From Bartonella ancashensis (GTDB lineage Bacteria; Pseudomonadota; Alphaproteobacteria; Rhizobiales; Rhizobiaceae): 64,000 nt of DNA. The position numbers and the translations under genes were made by a program. The notes below the pieces were generated by a model that worked only from the letters and a program-made list of their open reading frames with translations, was not told where the DNA came from and did not search any database. Shown in pieces: positions 45,510 through 56,754 of the stretch (positions within the stretch are counted from its first letter, which is position 1; every line of letters starts with the position of its first letter). The DNA lies in assembly GCF_001281405.1 (NCBI RefSeq), contig NZ_CP010401.1, positions 141,001-205,000 of the forward strand. The letters are read 5' to 3'.

Positions 45510-45743
45510 GATCTTATAAAATATCTTAATGTTTCTCGCGCACTCATCGTGAATTTTTAGTCGTAGTATTTTTCTTCAAAAAGGATTTTGCCGTTATTTT
45601 AAAAAAGTTCCATTCTTTATTTTTTTGCCGTCTTCTACAAGCATCTATTTCTATTAAGTAGAATAAACCCTCCGCTAAAACTTTTCTCGTAACGAGATTT
45701 TTCTGAAAGTGGTGTATAATATCTCCGATACGGATGTGTAACT

Positions 45744-46073
45744 ATGAACCTACAACAGATTGAACAGCATTTCTTTGCTAGCTCTCAGATCAGCATTCAA
45801 GATATCCCGAAACTTGCAAGTGATGGCTTTAAAACAATCATCTGCAATCGGCCTGATCAAGAAGATTTGGATCAACCACTTTTCAATGTTATCCAAGAAA
45901 CCGCTCTTCATTATGGAATACAATCCCATTACGTTCCTATCACCCCCCCTACCATAGAACAATCAAGCATCGATGCTATGCGAGAAGTGCTAAAAACTGC
46001 ACCTCGCCCTATTGTTGCCTATTGCCGCCATGGAACACGCTCCATTCGTTTATACAACTTGGCACTTCTCTGA
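45744..46073 (+). CDS. DUF442/TIGR01244 phosphatase-like protein
   Basis: This 109-residue protein belongs to the DUF442 group (TIGR01244, related to the N-terminal part of beta-lactamase hydrolase-like Blh proteins), with a fold like Tyr phosphatases or rhodanese. The active-site loop reads AYCRHGTRSI with Cys94 as nucleophile, and FKTIICNRPDQED near the start is typical. The substrate is unknown; the family has been linked to sulfide or phosphate chemistry. It ends shortly after the active-site loop, as many short family members do. It precedes the small ORF at 46160. Confidence 0.82.
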   Translation: MNLQQIEQHFFASSQISIQDIPKLASDGFKTIICNRPDQEDLDQPLFNVIQETALHYGIQSHYVPITPPTIEQSSIDAMREVLKTAPRPIVAYCRHGTRSIRLYNLALL

Positions 46074-46159
46074 TTTTCTTTAACAATTTTTAGAAGTGAA
46101 TATTAAACTCTTTTGCCCTAGTGAATATTACAAATTTGTGCAAATAGGAGGAAATGCAA

Positions 46160-46321
46160 ATGACAGCTTCAGATCTTCAAACCTTCGGTTCACCTACCCA
46201 TAGGCGAAAATTTCACATTATCCGTAATATATTGGAATATACTGTTATCATCGTGATTAGTTTGGGTGCTATTGTTGCATCCCTGTTATCGTTTTTAGAC
46301 CATTTCAAGACATACATGTAA
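46160..46321 (+). CDS. Candidate 53-residue membrane protein
   Basis: An ORF of 54 codons starts at an ATG with a perfect AGGAGG at 46146-46151, eight bases upstream. The product has a polar N-terminal part with a basic HRRKFH cluster, one hydrophobic helix (about 28-46, TVIIVISLGAIVASLLSFL) and a short tail. It is 87 bases after the DUF442 gene and could be cotranscribed with it. Its 3' end overlaps the convergent ribF end by 17 bases. I do not recognise the family. The strong ribosome site and the topology make it credible. Confidence 0.6.
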   Translation: MTASDLQTFGSPTHRRKFHIIRNILEYTVIIVISLGAIVASLLSFLDHFKTYM

Positions 46322-47300
46322 AAGTCAAATATTGATCTAAACTCGAAAGAGGTTGTGCTGTCGCTGTAATTTTTTTTGCATCTTGTTCATCACGATGCAT
46401 TTGCTCGACCAGACGCTCTAGTCCATCAAATTTTTCTTGCCCACGCAAAAATTGTAAAAAAGAAACTGTACAATTTTCACCATAAAATTCTTCGTCTAAA
46501 TCAAATACATAAGTTTCAAGAAGTGCTTCTCCACCATCAACAATGGTTGGACGACACCCAAAGCTAGCAACACCATCATACAAAACGCCATTGGCTCGAC
46601 GCAACCGCACAGCGTAAACGCCGTGTGCTAGTGTTGTTTGATCAGACAATGCCTGATTAGCTGTTGGAAAACCCAAAAGGCGACCAAGTTTCTCCCCATC
46701 AATAATGTTTGAGCGCACCCGATAATGGTACCCTAATAAACCAGCTGCTTGCTTCACCTTTCCTTGCGCTAAAAGCTGCCGAATTATGCTAGAAGAAATT
46801 TCCTGCCCTAGCTCATCACTGCATATAGAAGAAACCTGAATAACTTCAAAACCATTCTCTTTTCCCCTCTGGCACAAAAAAGGTGCACTCCCACTCTTAT
46901 GGCGACCAAAGTAAAAATTATCCCCTGTAACAACAATAGAAACGTCAAAAGCTTGTTTTAAAACTATTTTAATGAAATCATCAGCTGAAAAAGAAGCAAA
47001 CTGCATATCAAAAGATTGTTCAATCACACCATCAAAACCAAGAATTTTGAAAATTTCAGCTTTCTCCGCGGCCTCTGTTAAACGACAAATAGGCATCTTT
47101 TTTTGAAAAAAACTCTTTGGATGCGGTTCAAAAGTTAAGACCAGAGCCGGTTTGTTTTGAAGACGTGACACTTCAAGCGCCTTCTGTAATACTTCTTGAT
47201 GACCACGATGGACACCGTCAAAATTACCAATGGCCAACACAGAACCACGCCATGACAAAGGAAGCTCTTGATAACCTTTAAGACGTAAAAAACCAACCAT
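46305..47300 (-). CDS. ribF: Bifunctional riboflavin kinase/FAD synthetase RibF
   Basis: RibF makes FMN and FAD from riboflavin. The N-terminal FAD synthetase domain starts with AIGNFDGVHRGHQEVL (N26 to H34); SSSIIRQLL follows at the domain boundary; the C-terminal riboflavin kinase domain contains KLGRLLGFPTANQ. At 331 residues it is standard. The ATG at 47300 overlaps the HAD gene stop as TAATG, so the two are coupled. A GTG at 47315 opens the same frame but has no support. Confidence 0.95.
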   Translation of the reverse strand: MVGFLRLKGYQELPLSWRGSVLAIGNFDGVHRGHQEVLQKALEVSRLQNKPALVLTFEPHPKSFFQKKMPICRLTEAAEKAEIFKILGFDGVIEQSFDMQFASFSADDFIKIVLKQAFDVSIVVTGDNFYFGRHKSGSAPFLCQRGKENGFEVIQVSSICSDELGQEISSSIIRQLLAQGKVKQAAGLLGYHYRVRSNIIDGEKLGRLLGFPTANQALSDQTTLAHGVYAVRLRRANGVLYDGVASFGCRPTIVDGGEALLETYVFDLDEEFYGENCTVSFLQFLRGQEKFDGLERLVEQMHRDEQDAKKITATAQPLSSLDQYLTFTCMS

Positions 47301-48145
47301 TATTGGAATGCCCACATAATAGCTTTAGGTTTATAACCATGACGATCAAGATCACTATACAAAGCTTCTTTATTCATCAAACCGTCATGTAGATAATTAT
47401 GTCGGTGTATCCCACCTACGATGTAAACAACATCAATTCCAAAACAGATTGCACCCTTAACATCTGTTAATAAACCATCACCAATCGCTAAAATGCGACT
47501 TTTGTTTACTGGTCCACCAATATTGTTCAAAATTTTAAGAGCATGACTATAAATAAGCGCATGGGGTTTTCCAGCAATATGCACCTCACCCCCTAACTGT
47601 TGATAAAGGCGCGCTAACGCCCCAGCACACCAAACCTGTTGATCCCCATAATAGACCATAATATCAGGATTAGCACAAATAAATGGTAAGTTGCGTTTAC
47701 ATAAACGCTTAAATAATTCTTCATAATCTTGCGGAATAGCACCAATTTCTTCAAGAAAACCACTACACACCACCGTACGAGCTTCATCTTCTCCAGTTAT
47801 CTCACAAGATAACCCTTCAAAGAGAGATAAATCACGTCGCGGACCGATGAAAAAAACCTGACATGGTGCTGTATGAATGAGATCACGTGTAACATCACCA
47901 GATGTAACAACAGCATCATAATATTCAGAATCAACATTCAATTGCTGTAACTGAGTGATTACATATTGCCGTTGTCGGGGTGAATTTGTTAACAAAACAA
48001 CATGCTTCCCCATTTTCCGAATTGTTTGCAATGCTTTCAACGCTGGCTCAAATACACGTGTACCATCATGTATAACACCCCAAATATCGCAAAAAACTGC
48101 ATCATAATTATCCATTATAGGGGCAATGTAGGTAAGTTCTTTCAT
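47300..48145 (-). CDS. HAD-family hydrolase (TIGR01459 group)
   Basis: This HAD IIA phosphatase-like protein has the nucleophile motif VFCDIWGVIHDG (Asp20), the second motif LLTNSPR, a lysine in IAGKPHALIYSHAL, and the acidic motif AIGDGLLTDVKGA. At 281 residues it fits TIGR01459, which is common next to ribF in Rhizobiales. The substrate is unknown; sugar phosphates or nucleotides such as FMN are possible given its coupling to ribF. It is the first gene of this pair. Confidence 0.88.
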   Translation of the reverse strand: MKELTYIAPIMDNYDAVFCDIWGVIHDGTRVFEPALKALQTIRKMGKHVVLLTNSPRQRQYVITQLQQLNVDSEYYDAVVTSGDVTRDLIHTAPCQVFFIGPRRDLSLFEGLSCEITGEDEARTVVCSGFLEEIGAIPQDYEELFKRLCKRNLPFICANPDIMVYYGDQQVWCAGALARLYQQLGGEVHIAGKPHALIYSHALKILNNIGGPVNKSRILAIGDGLLTDVKGAICFGIDVVYIVGGIHRHNYLHDGLMNKEALYSDLDRHGYKPKAIMWAFQ

Positions 48146-48940
48146 GGAACATCCATCGAACTATTATCTGTTGCTCAAAATCATCTACGATGATCCTACT
48201 CTTTATCTTAAGATTTTTTTCTTGTCATCCGCTTTCTCAGAACAACACCTTCCAATTATTCAAAAAAGAAGAAATTCCGAAAAGTAAAAAACCTTGTAGC
48301 GTTTTTAAATTATCAAAATAGAAAATTAGATAAAGAGTAATATTTTATACAAGATGGTATTAAAAGGGAAAAAATATCCTCAACAATATTGCATAAAACA
48401 CCAAAATTTTCTCAACGAGAAAGCGTATAGCGCCTGCAAAATACACCTATGCTTTATGGGAAAAACTTATACCAAGATAAAGTTCTTACTATATTCTCAA
48501 AAATTTAAATAGTAGCATTCATGTTTTATCGTCTTACAAATAGTTACACAACATAAAAATTCTTTAATAATAAACATACACTATAATAGTATTTTTGCTA
48601 TAATATAGTAAAAATTAATTCATAAAATAATATTTCCTTATAGACATACTTTTTCTTATCATTAAAGAATGAAAAACCATAACTCTTCATTCTTGTGGAT
48701 AATAGACATTCAATAAAATTTATTTTTTAAATTTTTCCCTTTATTTTGAAGACTATCGAAGTACAAAATCATTGTCCTACCACCAAACTTCTCTGTAATA
48801 GGAATAAATGATCTTCATTGACAAAATGATACTCATCAAAGCATATGGGTGTACTCATTGATTATCATATTCCTAGAGCACAGTTGTTCTCCATTATATG
48901 ATATACTCAAAGGATTCTAACTTCAGTAAAAAGCATCTTT
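48146..48940. other. AT-rich gap between the HAD gene and murJ
   Basis: This 795-base region separates divergently transcribed genes. It is strongly AT-rich, with long A and T runs, and I see no credible ORF, tRNA or strong hairpin. It should carry the promoters of both neighbours. Confidence 0.6.
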
Positions 48941-50506
48941 ATGAACCTGGTTAAAAAATTCATCACTGTTGCCTCCGGAACCTTAATGAGCCGCTTATTC
49001 GGCTTTGTACGTGAAATGCTCATGGCTGCATCCTTTGGAACCGGGCCTGTTTCTGACGCATTTAACGTTGCTTTTCGTTTTCCAAATACATTTCGCAGAT
49101 TCTTTGCTGAAGGTGCTTTTAATGCAGCTTTTGTTCCCCTTTTTTCAAAAAAAATTACCGAAGATGGCAAAGAAAAAGCCTGTCAATTCGCAGAAGAAGT
49201 TTTCGGGGTATTATTTTCAATACTCTTACTCCTAACAATTGTTATGGAAATCAGCATGCCCTTTTTGGTACGAACTGTCATTGCACCAGGGTTTGCAGAG
49301 GATGCAATAAAATTTGATGCTACAGTTCGCTTTACTGCAATTATGTTTCCTTATTTAACATGCATGTCTTTGTCTGCAATGATGGGAGGGATGCTTAATG
49401 CACTGCAAAACTATTTTGTAGCTGCTATTGCGCCTGTTTTTTTGAATATTATCCTCATTATTGTCCTGGCTTATGCTTGGATTTACCAATTAGACCCCTG
49501 GCATATCGGATTAAATCTTTCGTGGGGAGTGATGGCTGCAGGCATTTTTCAGTTGTTTCTCATTGCTATTGCTTTACGCAAAAGTGATATAAAACTCTAT
49601 CTACGTTTCCCTCATTTCAGCCCTAATGTTCGCCAACTTTTAACTTTAGCATTTCCTGCTGCCATTACAGGAGGAATTACGCAAATTAATTTATTAATCA
49701 ACACCAATATTGCTTCTAGCCAACCAGGAGCTGTGTCAGCTTTAGTTTACGCTGATCGTCTTTATCAAGTCCCATTAGGTGTTGTTGGAATTGCTGTTGC
49801 AACCGTTCTTTTACCAGAATTAACAAAAGCTCTGCGAAAAAAAATTACCAAGACGCTAATTCTTTACAAAATCGTGCTATTGAATTTACCCTATTTCTCG
49901 CCTTACCAGCATCCATTCTTTTTTCTTCTAATATCCTCTCCCATTGTTAGTTTACTTTTTGAACGCGGACAGTTTACACAAGAATCGACAAGTAGTGTAG
50001 CCTATTTACTGGCTCTTTATGGACTGGGATTACCTGCATTTGTACTCATTAAGGTTTTTATTCCAAGTTTCTTTGCCCGAGAGGACACTAAAACACCTAT
50101 GATTTTTTCAGCTATTTGCGTTTTTGTAAATGTCAGCTTAGCTCTAACATTGTTTCCTCTCTTATCTGCACGGGGTATTGTTATCGCTGAAATTACCTCT
50201 GCTTGGGTCAACACAATTTTACTTTATGGAACTCTGATTAAACGTGGCTATTGGAAATATGATAAACAGCTGATCATGTGGATTGCTCGTCTCATTATTT
50301 CTATTTCTTTAATGGCTTCCATCTTATACTATGCTCGTGATATCCTGGCTGTTCCCTTATCTTCACAAACACCTTTTCTCACCCGGGCAACCACTCTCGC
50401 GGGATTAGTTATCGGCACTTTGTCAATTTATTTCACTCTTTGCTTCCTGCTAGGCACTAATTATATCACCCTCCTGCGCAAAAAATTGAAACAATCTTCA
50501 CAATAA
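48941..50506 (+). CDS. murJ: Lipid II flippase MurJ (with internal frame offset)
   Basis: MurJ flips the peptidoglycan precursor lipid II across the inner membrane. The start VKKFITVASGTLMSRLFGFV and DAFNVAFRFPNTFRRFFAEG are family signatures, and about 14 membrane helices are visible over 521 residues. Between an A8 run (49837-49844) and a T6 run (49919-49924) the open frame gives ITKTLILYKIVLLNLPYF, unlike any MurJ, while the other frame reads NSLQNRAIEFTLFLALPAS, the expected sequence. One base seems missing in the A run and one extra in the T run, so the frame is restored and no stop results. Upstream of trpS, as in other Rhizobiales. Confidence 0.9.
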   Translation: MNLVKKFITVASGTLMSRLFGFVREMLMAASFGTGPVSDAFNVAFRFPNTFRRFFAEGAFNAAFVPLFSKKITEDGKEKACQFAEEVFGVLFSILLLLTIVMEISMPFLVRTVIAPGFAEDAIKFDATVRFTAIMFPYLTCMSLSAMMGGMLNALQNYFVAAIAPVFLNIILIIVLAYAWIYQLDPWHIGLNLSWGVMAAGIFQLFLIAIALRKSDIKLYLRFPHFSPNVRQLLTLAFPAAITGGITQINLLINTNIASSQPGAVSALVYADRLYQVPLGVVGIAVATVLLPELTKALRKKITKTLILYKIVLLNLPYFSPYQHPFFFLLISSPIVSLLFERGQFTQESTSSVAYLLALYGLGLPAFVLIKVFIPSFFAREDTKTPMIFSAICVFVNVSLALTLFPLLSARGIVIAEITSAWVNTILLYGTLIKRGYWKYDKQLIMWIARLIISISLMASILYYARDILAVPLSSQTPFLTRATTLAGLVIGTLSIYFTLCFLLGTNYITLLRKKLKQSSQ

Positions 50507-50610
50507 TATATTTTGAGTATATCTTTCTCTTAGAAAAATGCTCTGCCATAACACTGCAGCCATATAACAATGTAACAGCTACATAGTATCAATGAAGAAA
50601 GGATTATCCT

Positions 50611-51696
50611 ATGGAAACCTTCGCACCGCTCGTTTTTTCCGGTGTGCAACCAAGCGGAAATCTACATCTTGGTAATTATCTTGGCGCTATTAAGCAATGG
50701 GTTGCATTGCAAGAATCTCATAACTGCCTTTACTGCGTTGTTGATATGCATGCTTTAACGATCAATCCAGATCCTCTCATTGTTATGGAATCCACACGCT
50801 CAGCAGCAGCAGTTTTTTTAGCTGCTGGCATTGATCCCAAAAAACAGATTATTTTTAACCAATCGAGAGTTTTTCAACATGCTGAATTAGCATGGATCTT
50901 TAACTGTGTAGCTCGGATCGGTTGGCTTCAACGCATGACACAATTTAAGGATAAAGCCGGCAAAAATCGTGAACAAGCATCTCTTGGGCTTTTTGCTTAT
51001 CCAAGTCTCATGGCTGCTGACATCCTGGTATATCGAGCGACACATGTTCCTGTCGGCGAGGATCAAAAACAACATATTGAACTAACACGTGACATCGCTC
51101 AAAAATTTAATAATGACTATGCTGACCGTATTGTTGAGTTGAATTATGGTCTCTGTATGCCAGAAAACAGACAGAAAAAATGCGCTTTTTTCCCTATACC
51201 AGAAGCTCTTATCGGTAAAGAAACGCCTCGTATTATGTCTTTGCGTGATGGTACAAAAAAAATGTCTAAATCAGATCCTTCAGATTTTTCACGGATCAAT
51301 TTAACCGATAATGATGACCTTATTGTACAGAAAATACGTAAAGCGAAAACTGATCCAATGCCCCTACCAGATACCCTTAGCTCTTTGGAGAAAAGGCCTG
51401 AAGTAGATAATTTACTCGGTATTTATGCAGCCCTTGCAGATATGAGCAAAGAAAAAGTCTTATTAGAATTTTCTGGACAAAATTTTTCAATTTTCAAATC
51501 AATGCTTGCTGATCTTACTATCCATAGATTAGCACCAATAACGCGGGAATTACAGCGCCTGCATGAAGACAATGCCTATATCGATTCCATTCTACGCGAG
51601 GGCGCAGAACGTGCTGGTATTCTTGCAGAAAATACAATGAAACAAGTGCGCGATATTGTTGGATTTTTACAAAATACATCTAACCCTTCCCCATAA
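50611..51696 (+). CDS. trpS: Tryptophanyl-tRNA synthetase
   Basis: TrpS charges tRNA-Trp. The class I HIGH equivalent is [14 protein letters not shown] (about residues 13-26), and the KMSKS motif appears as [10 protein letters not shown] (about 217-226). The body has the Trp-binding [13 protein letters not shown] segment. At 361 residues it is close to other alphaproteobacterial TrpS. It starts about 105 bases after murJ, with an AAAGGA site before the ATG. Confidence 0.96.
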   Translation: METFAPLVFSGVQPSGNLHLGNYLGAIKQWVALQESHNCLYCVVDMHALTINPDPLIVMESTRSAAAVFLAAGIDPKKQIIFNQSRVFQHAELAWIFNCVARIGWLQRMTQFKDKAGKNREQASLGLFAYPSLMAADILVYRATHVPVGEDQKQHIELTRDIAQKFNNDYADRIVELNYGLCMPENRQKKCAFFPIPEALIGKETPRIMSLRDGTKKMSKSDPSDFSRINLTDNDDLIVQKIRKAKTDPMPLPDTLSSLEKRPEVDNLLGIYAALADMSKEKVLLEFSGQNFSIFKSMLADLTIHRLAPITRELQRLHEDNAYIDSILREGAERAGILAENTMKQVRDIVGFLQNTSNPSP

Positions 51697-52369
51697 CCAA
51701 AAAAGAGAAATTCTATCACCTTCCATATCTCTTCATGACACAATCCCCTCATATAATGGGCATATGTCCTTTTACTTTGTTGTTAGAGAAAAATACTGTA
51801 TTATAGCGAGTTCCAAAATTGGCAGGCCAACTTCCACTTCCAGAGATAAAATTCTCTCTTCCATATAAACGAAACTGATCCGATCTTTAATAACTCTTCT
51901 GTAAAATGTAATGAATCTGATGGCCTATAGTGTCACATTCATTGTAAATGACTTTAGCTCTTTTTAGAAAAGAGATTTCTCTTTTTATTATAAGTAGTCC
52001 CATTATTTACTATCTTTGCAACATTTACTGCTATAATACGCTAAATCAAATATTTGCTACACTAAATAATGCTATTAACGAAGTATGGAATCTGTGGTGT
52101 AAAATTTATTAAATAGTAACAGACAGAAAACTCACTTATCAGAACCTGAAAAGATTGATAACGGTCGGAGGATGTCACTATCATCAATTATGATTTCTTG
52201 TTATTACAATGCATAGAAGAATATAAGCTGATCATATATAGAAAATATTTTCTTATATCTTTGTTATTTAGAATAATATTTCTCATAAGAACTGCAAAGA
52301 AAATATATCAAAAAGCTATGTTTTTATGTAAGAAATTTTGCTTAATTCTAACAACGAAAGGGGTAACGC
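51697..52369. other. Gap between trpS and the NifU/Nfu gene
   Basis: This 673-base AT-rich gap shows no credible gene. A universal stress protein gene is often found here in related Rhizobiales; I cannot see an intact one. A GGAGG at 52165-52170 is followed by only 14 sense codons. A 62-codon frame at 52198 lacks a ribosome site and is not convincing. Confidence 0.5.
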
Positions 52370-52948
52370 ATGTTTATTCAAACTGAGACCACACCTAACC
52401 CTGCAACACTCAAATTTTTACCAGGACGCGTTCTCCTCACGACAGGTGTTTTAGAATTTCGTAAAAATGATGAATCCACTCTTCATTCTCCTTTAGCAAC
52501 TAAACTTCTTCAAATTCCTAATATTAGCGGGATTATGTTGGGTTATGATTTCATCACCGTCACCAAAAATGAAGGAGAGTGGCAACATCTTAAACCTGTA
52601 ATTTTGGGAACAATCATGGAACATCTTTTATCCGATGAACCTATTGTTACAAAAAAGGCTAAAGAGCAGGCTCAAATTCATACGCTTAACGAGGAATTTT
52701 ACGACGAAAAAGATGCTGACATTGTCTCTATCATTAAAGAGGTTTTAGAAACACGTGTGCGTCCAGCAGTTGCTAATGATGGTGGAGATATTACTTTTCG
52801 TGGTTTTGAGAATGGCGTTGTTTACCTCAATATGCGAGGTGCTTGTGCTGGATGTCCTTCCTCGACAGCCACATTAAAACACGGTATCGAAAATCTTTTA
52901 CGACACTTTATCCCAGAAGTTCTGGGTGTTGAAGCAATGCCGCAGTAA
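52370..52948 (+). CDS. NifU/Nfu-type iron-sulfur scaffold protein
   Basis: This 192-residue protein matches the eukaryotic/alphaproteobacterial Nfu1 type. An N-terminal domain (TETTPNPATLKFLPGRVLL) is followed by the NifU C-terminal domain with RPAVANDGGDITFRGF and the cluster-binding GACAGCPSS, with Cys159 and Cys162 as the ligands. It delivers 4Fe-4S clusters to target enzymes. An AAAGGGG site precedes the ATG. It converges with groEL, separated by the groEL terminator. Confidence 0.92.
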   Translation: MFIQTETTPNPATLKFLPGRVLLTTGVLEFRKNDESTLHSPLATKLLQIPNISGIMLGYDFITVTKNEGEWQHLKPVILGTIMEHLLSDEPIVTKKAKEQAQIHTLNEEFYDEKDADIVSIIKEVLETRVRPAVANDGGDITFRGFENGVVYLNMRGACAGCPSSTATLKHGIENLLRHFIPEVLGVEAMPQ

Positions 52949-53046
52949 GATTCTCGTAAATTTTATCGTCTCTGACACTATCTTTCACCATCGATCTTCA
53001 AAATTTCGTGTAATTTGCAGTTTTTTAAAAATATATGCCAAATAAA

Positions 53047-53073
53047 TAAAAAAACGGGCCACTCAGCCCGTTC
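53047..53073 (-). terminator. Rho-independent terminator after groEL
   Basis: On the minus strand ACGGGC (read from 53072 down) pairs with GCCCGT (ending near 53054) over a six-base loop, and a T-rich run follows in the direction of groEL transcription. It lies about 30 bases after the groEL stop. Confidence 0.9.
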
Positions 53074-53100
53074 CTTATTTCTTACAATGTTCGTGGAAAT

Positions 53101-54744
<1,644 letters not shown>

Positions 54745-54799
54745 CTAATTTCTCCTTGGAGTTATCCCAAATAATAATAATAAAAATTGAGAGGCTGGA

Positions 54800-55096
54800 T
54801 TAGCCCAAAATTCCCATGATATCTGACTCTTTCATGATCAAGAGTTCTTCCCCGTCAACCTTAACTTCGGTTCCAGACCATTTTCCAAACAGGACGCGGT
54901 CTCCCTCTTTTACTTCAAGAGGAATACGCTTACCATGATCATCGAGAGCGCCGTTTCCGACAGCCACAATCTCACCTTCTTGAGGTTTTTCCTTAGCTGT
55001 ATCAGGAATAATAATTCCACCAGCTGTTTTATTTTCAGATTCAACCCTGCGAACAACGACACGATCGTGAAGTGGGCGGAATTTTATGTTAGCCAT
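54800..55096 (-). CDS. groS: Co-chaperonin GroES
   Basis: GroES caps the GroEL ring. The 98-residue protein has the family start [21 protein letters not shown] with the GG-IIIPD mobile loop ([19 protein letters not shown]) and ends [18 protein letters not shown]. It is first in the groES-groEL operon, behind a sigma-70 promoter and a CIRCE site. Confidence 0.98.
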   Translation of the reverse strand: MANIKFRPLHDRVVVRRVESENKTAGGIIIPDTAKEKPQEGEIVAVGNGALDDHGKRIPLEVKEGDRVLFGKWSGTEVKVDGEELLIMKESDIMGILG

Positions 55097-55146
55097 GTTT
55101 TAAATCCTTAAAACTGAGTATAACGAATTAATTTTTTGAAATTTAC

Positions 55147-55171
55147 TAGCACTCTCTTGTAACGAGTGCTA
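55147..55171 (-). promoter_or_regulatory. CIRCE operator (HrcA site) before groESL
   Basis: The inverted repeat TAGCACTC (55147-55154), nine spacer bases, and GAGTGCTA (55164-55171) matches the CIRCE consensus exactly in the arms. It lies in the 5' leader of groES, about 50 bases before the start codon, the usual place for HrcA repression. Confidence 0.96.
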
Positions 55172-55183
55172 ATATCTACGCTA

Positions 55184-55212
55184 GATATAAAAACGCTCCC
55201 TTGTAATGTCAA
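55184..55212 (-). promoter_or_regulatory. groESL promoter
   Basis: Read on the minus strand, TTGACA (55212-55207) and TATATC (55189-55184) are separated by 17 bases. The start point would fall just before the CIRCE element, as expected for a repressed sigma-70 promoter. Confidence 0.85.
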
Positions 55213-55340
55213 GAACTCGATGTAAAATAATTCAATCGGGGGATTCTATTATATATCTCCATTAAAAAATTTTGACCATTTTTTATTCTGATTGATCGAT
55301 GCTAAGTAAATAAAAATTAGATCTAAATAAGGATTTTACC

Positions 55341-56729
55341 ATGACTAAAATACGTCAAGAAACTGACAGCCTCGGAACGATATCGGTTCCTCAAAATTGT
55401 TATTGGGGAGCGCAAACTGCACGGTCTCTGCATCATTTCAACATCGGTACCGAAAAGCAGCCCTTAGCTTTAATATACGCGTTAAACCTTATTAAAAAAG
55501 CGGCAGCCCTTGTAAACATGAAGAAAGGGAAACTTGCTAAAAATATAGGTGACGCTATTGTTACCGCTGCTGATGAAGTTATTTCTGGTAAATTCGACAC
55601 ACATTTTCCTCTCTCTGTTTGGCAAACAGGCTCTGGGACACAAAGCAATATGAACGTCAATGAAGTAATAGCCAATCGTGCTAACGTTCTTTTGGGAGGA
55701 ATACTCGGTGGCAAGACACCTGTCCACCCAAATGATCATGTTAATATGAGCCAATCATCAAACGATTCATTCCCAACAGCTCTTCATATTGCTGTTACAC
55801 TGCAAACAAGGCAACATCTTTTCGAAATGCTTGATACTCTTATTGATAGTTTGCAAGAAAAAGAGAAAGAATTTGCAGATATTATAAAAATTGGACGAAC
55901 GCACACTCAAGATGCAACCCCTATCACACTTGGACAAGAATTTTCAGGATATCGAGCTGCATTAGAAGCTAACCGCTATCGCATTGAGAAATCCCTTATT
56001 GACGTACAAATGCTTGCTCAGGGAGGAACTGCCGTTGGAACAGGCCTTAATGCGCCAAAAGATTTTGATATTGACTTTGCTGAAACAATAAGTTCCCTGA
56101 CAGGAATTGGCTTCAAAACTGCTCATAATAAATTTGAAGCTCTCGCGCATCATGGAGCTCTTGCCAATTTTCATGGAAGTTTGAATGCATTAGCTGCTGA
56201 TCTTTTCAAAATTGCTAACGACATCCGCTTCTTAGGATCGGGACCACGCTCAGGATTAGGTGAATTAAACCTTCCAGAAAATGAACCTGGTTCCTCCATC
56301 ATGCCAGGAAAAGTTAATCCCACACAGTGCGAAGCATTGAGCATGGTTGCGTGCCAGGTCTTCGGCAATCATACCAGCGTAACATTTTCTGCTAGCCAAG
56401 GTCACTTTGAACTCAACACTTTTAAGCCAATCATCGGTTATAATATCCTACAATCACTCTCCCTCCTTGGAGATTCAATGAGTTCCTTCAGTACTTACTG
56501 TATTAAGGGGCTTCGCGCTAATCGAGAACATATTCATTCTCTCATGGAGCGCTCCCTTATGTTGGTAACAGCTCTCGCACCAGAAATTGGTTATGAAAAA
56601 GCTGCTGAAATCGCTAAGGCAGCCCATAAAAATGGTACAGATTTGCGTGAAGAAGCATTAAAAGCTGGAATTTCTGAGGCTGATTATGATCGACTGGTCG
56701 ATCCTAAAAAAATGCTCTATCCACAATGA
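55341..56729 (+). CDS. fumC: Class II fumarate hydratase FumC
   Basis: FumC interconverts fumarate and malate in the TCA cycle without an iron-sulfur cluster. Conserved parts are [49 protein letters not shown] and the signature [15 protein letters not shown] (about residues 316-330). At 462 residues it is standard. It is transcribed away from groES and converges with pgm. Confidence 0.97.
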   Translation: MTKIRQETDSLGTISVPQNCYWGAQTARSLHHFNIGTEKQPLALIYALNLIKKAAALVNMKKGKLAKNIGDAIVTAADEVISGKFDTHFPLSVWQTGSGTQSNMNVNEVIANRANVLLGGILGGKTPVHPNDHVNMSQSSNDSFPTALHIAVTLQTRQHLFEMLDTLIDSLQEKEKEFADIIKIGRTHTQDATPITLGQEFSGYRAALEANRYRIEKSLIDVQMLAQGGTAVGTGLNAPKDFDIDFAETISSLTGIGFKTAHNKFEALAHHGALANFHGSLNALAADLFKIANDIRFLGSGPRSGLGELNLPENEPGSSIMPGKVNPTQCEALSMVACQVFGNHTSVTFSASQGHFELNTFKPIIGYNILQSLSLLGDSMSSFSTYCIKGLRANREHIHSLMERSLMLVTALAPEIGYEKAAEIAKAAHKNGTDLREEALKAGISEADYDRLVDPKKMLYPQ

Positions 56730-56754
56730 TCCTCATTTTACGATAATCCTCATC

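Noticed and set aside
48146..48940. Possible replication origin in the AT-rich gap
   Set aside because: No DnaA-box cluster or neighbouring dnaA/dnaN/hemE-type genes were seen; AT-richness alone is not evidence.
51656..51868. 70-codon frame after trpS as a stress-protein remnant
   Set aside because: No Usp motif can be seen, and it begins inside trpS in another frame.
52165..52386. GGAGG followed by a short frame, and a 62-codon frame at 52198
   Set aside because: The first ends after 14 codons; the second lacks a ribosome site and overlaps the start of the NifU/Nfu gene out of frame.
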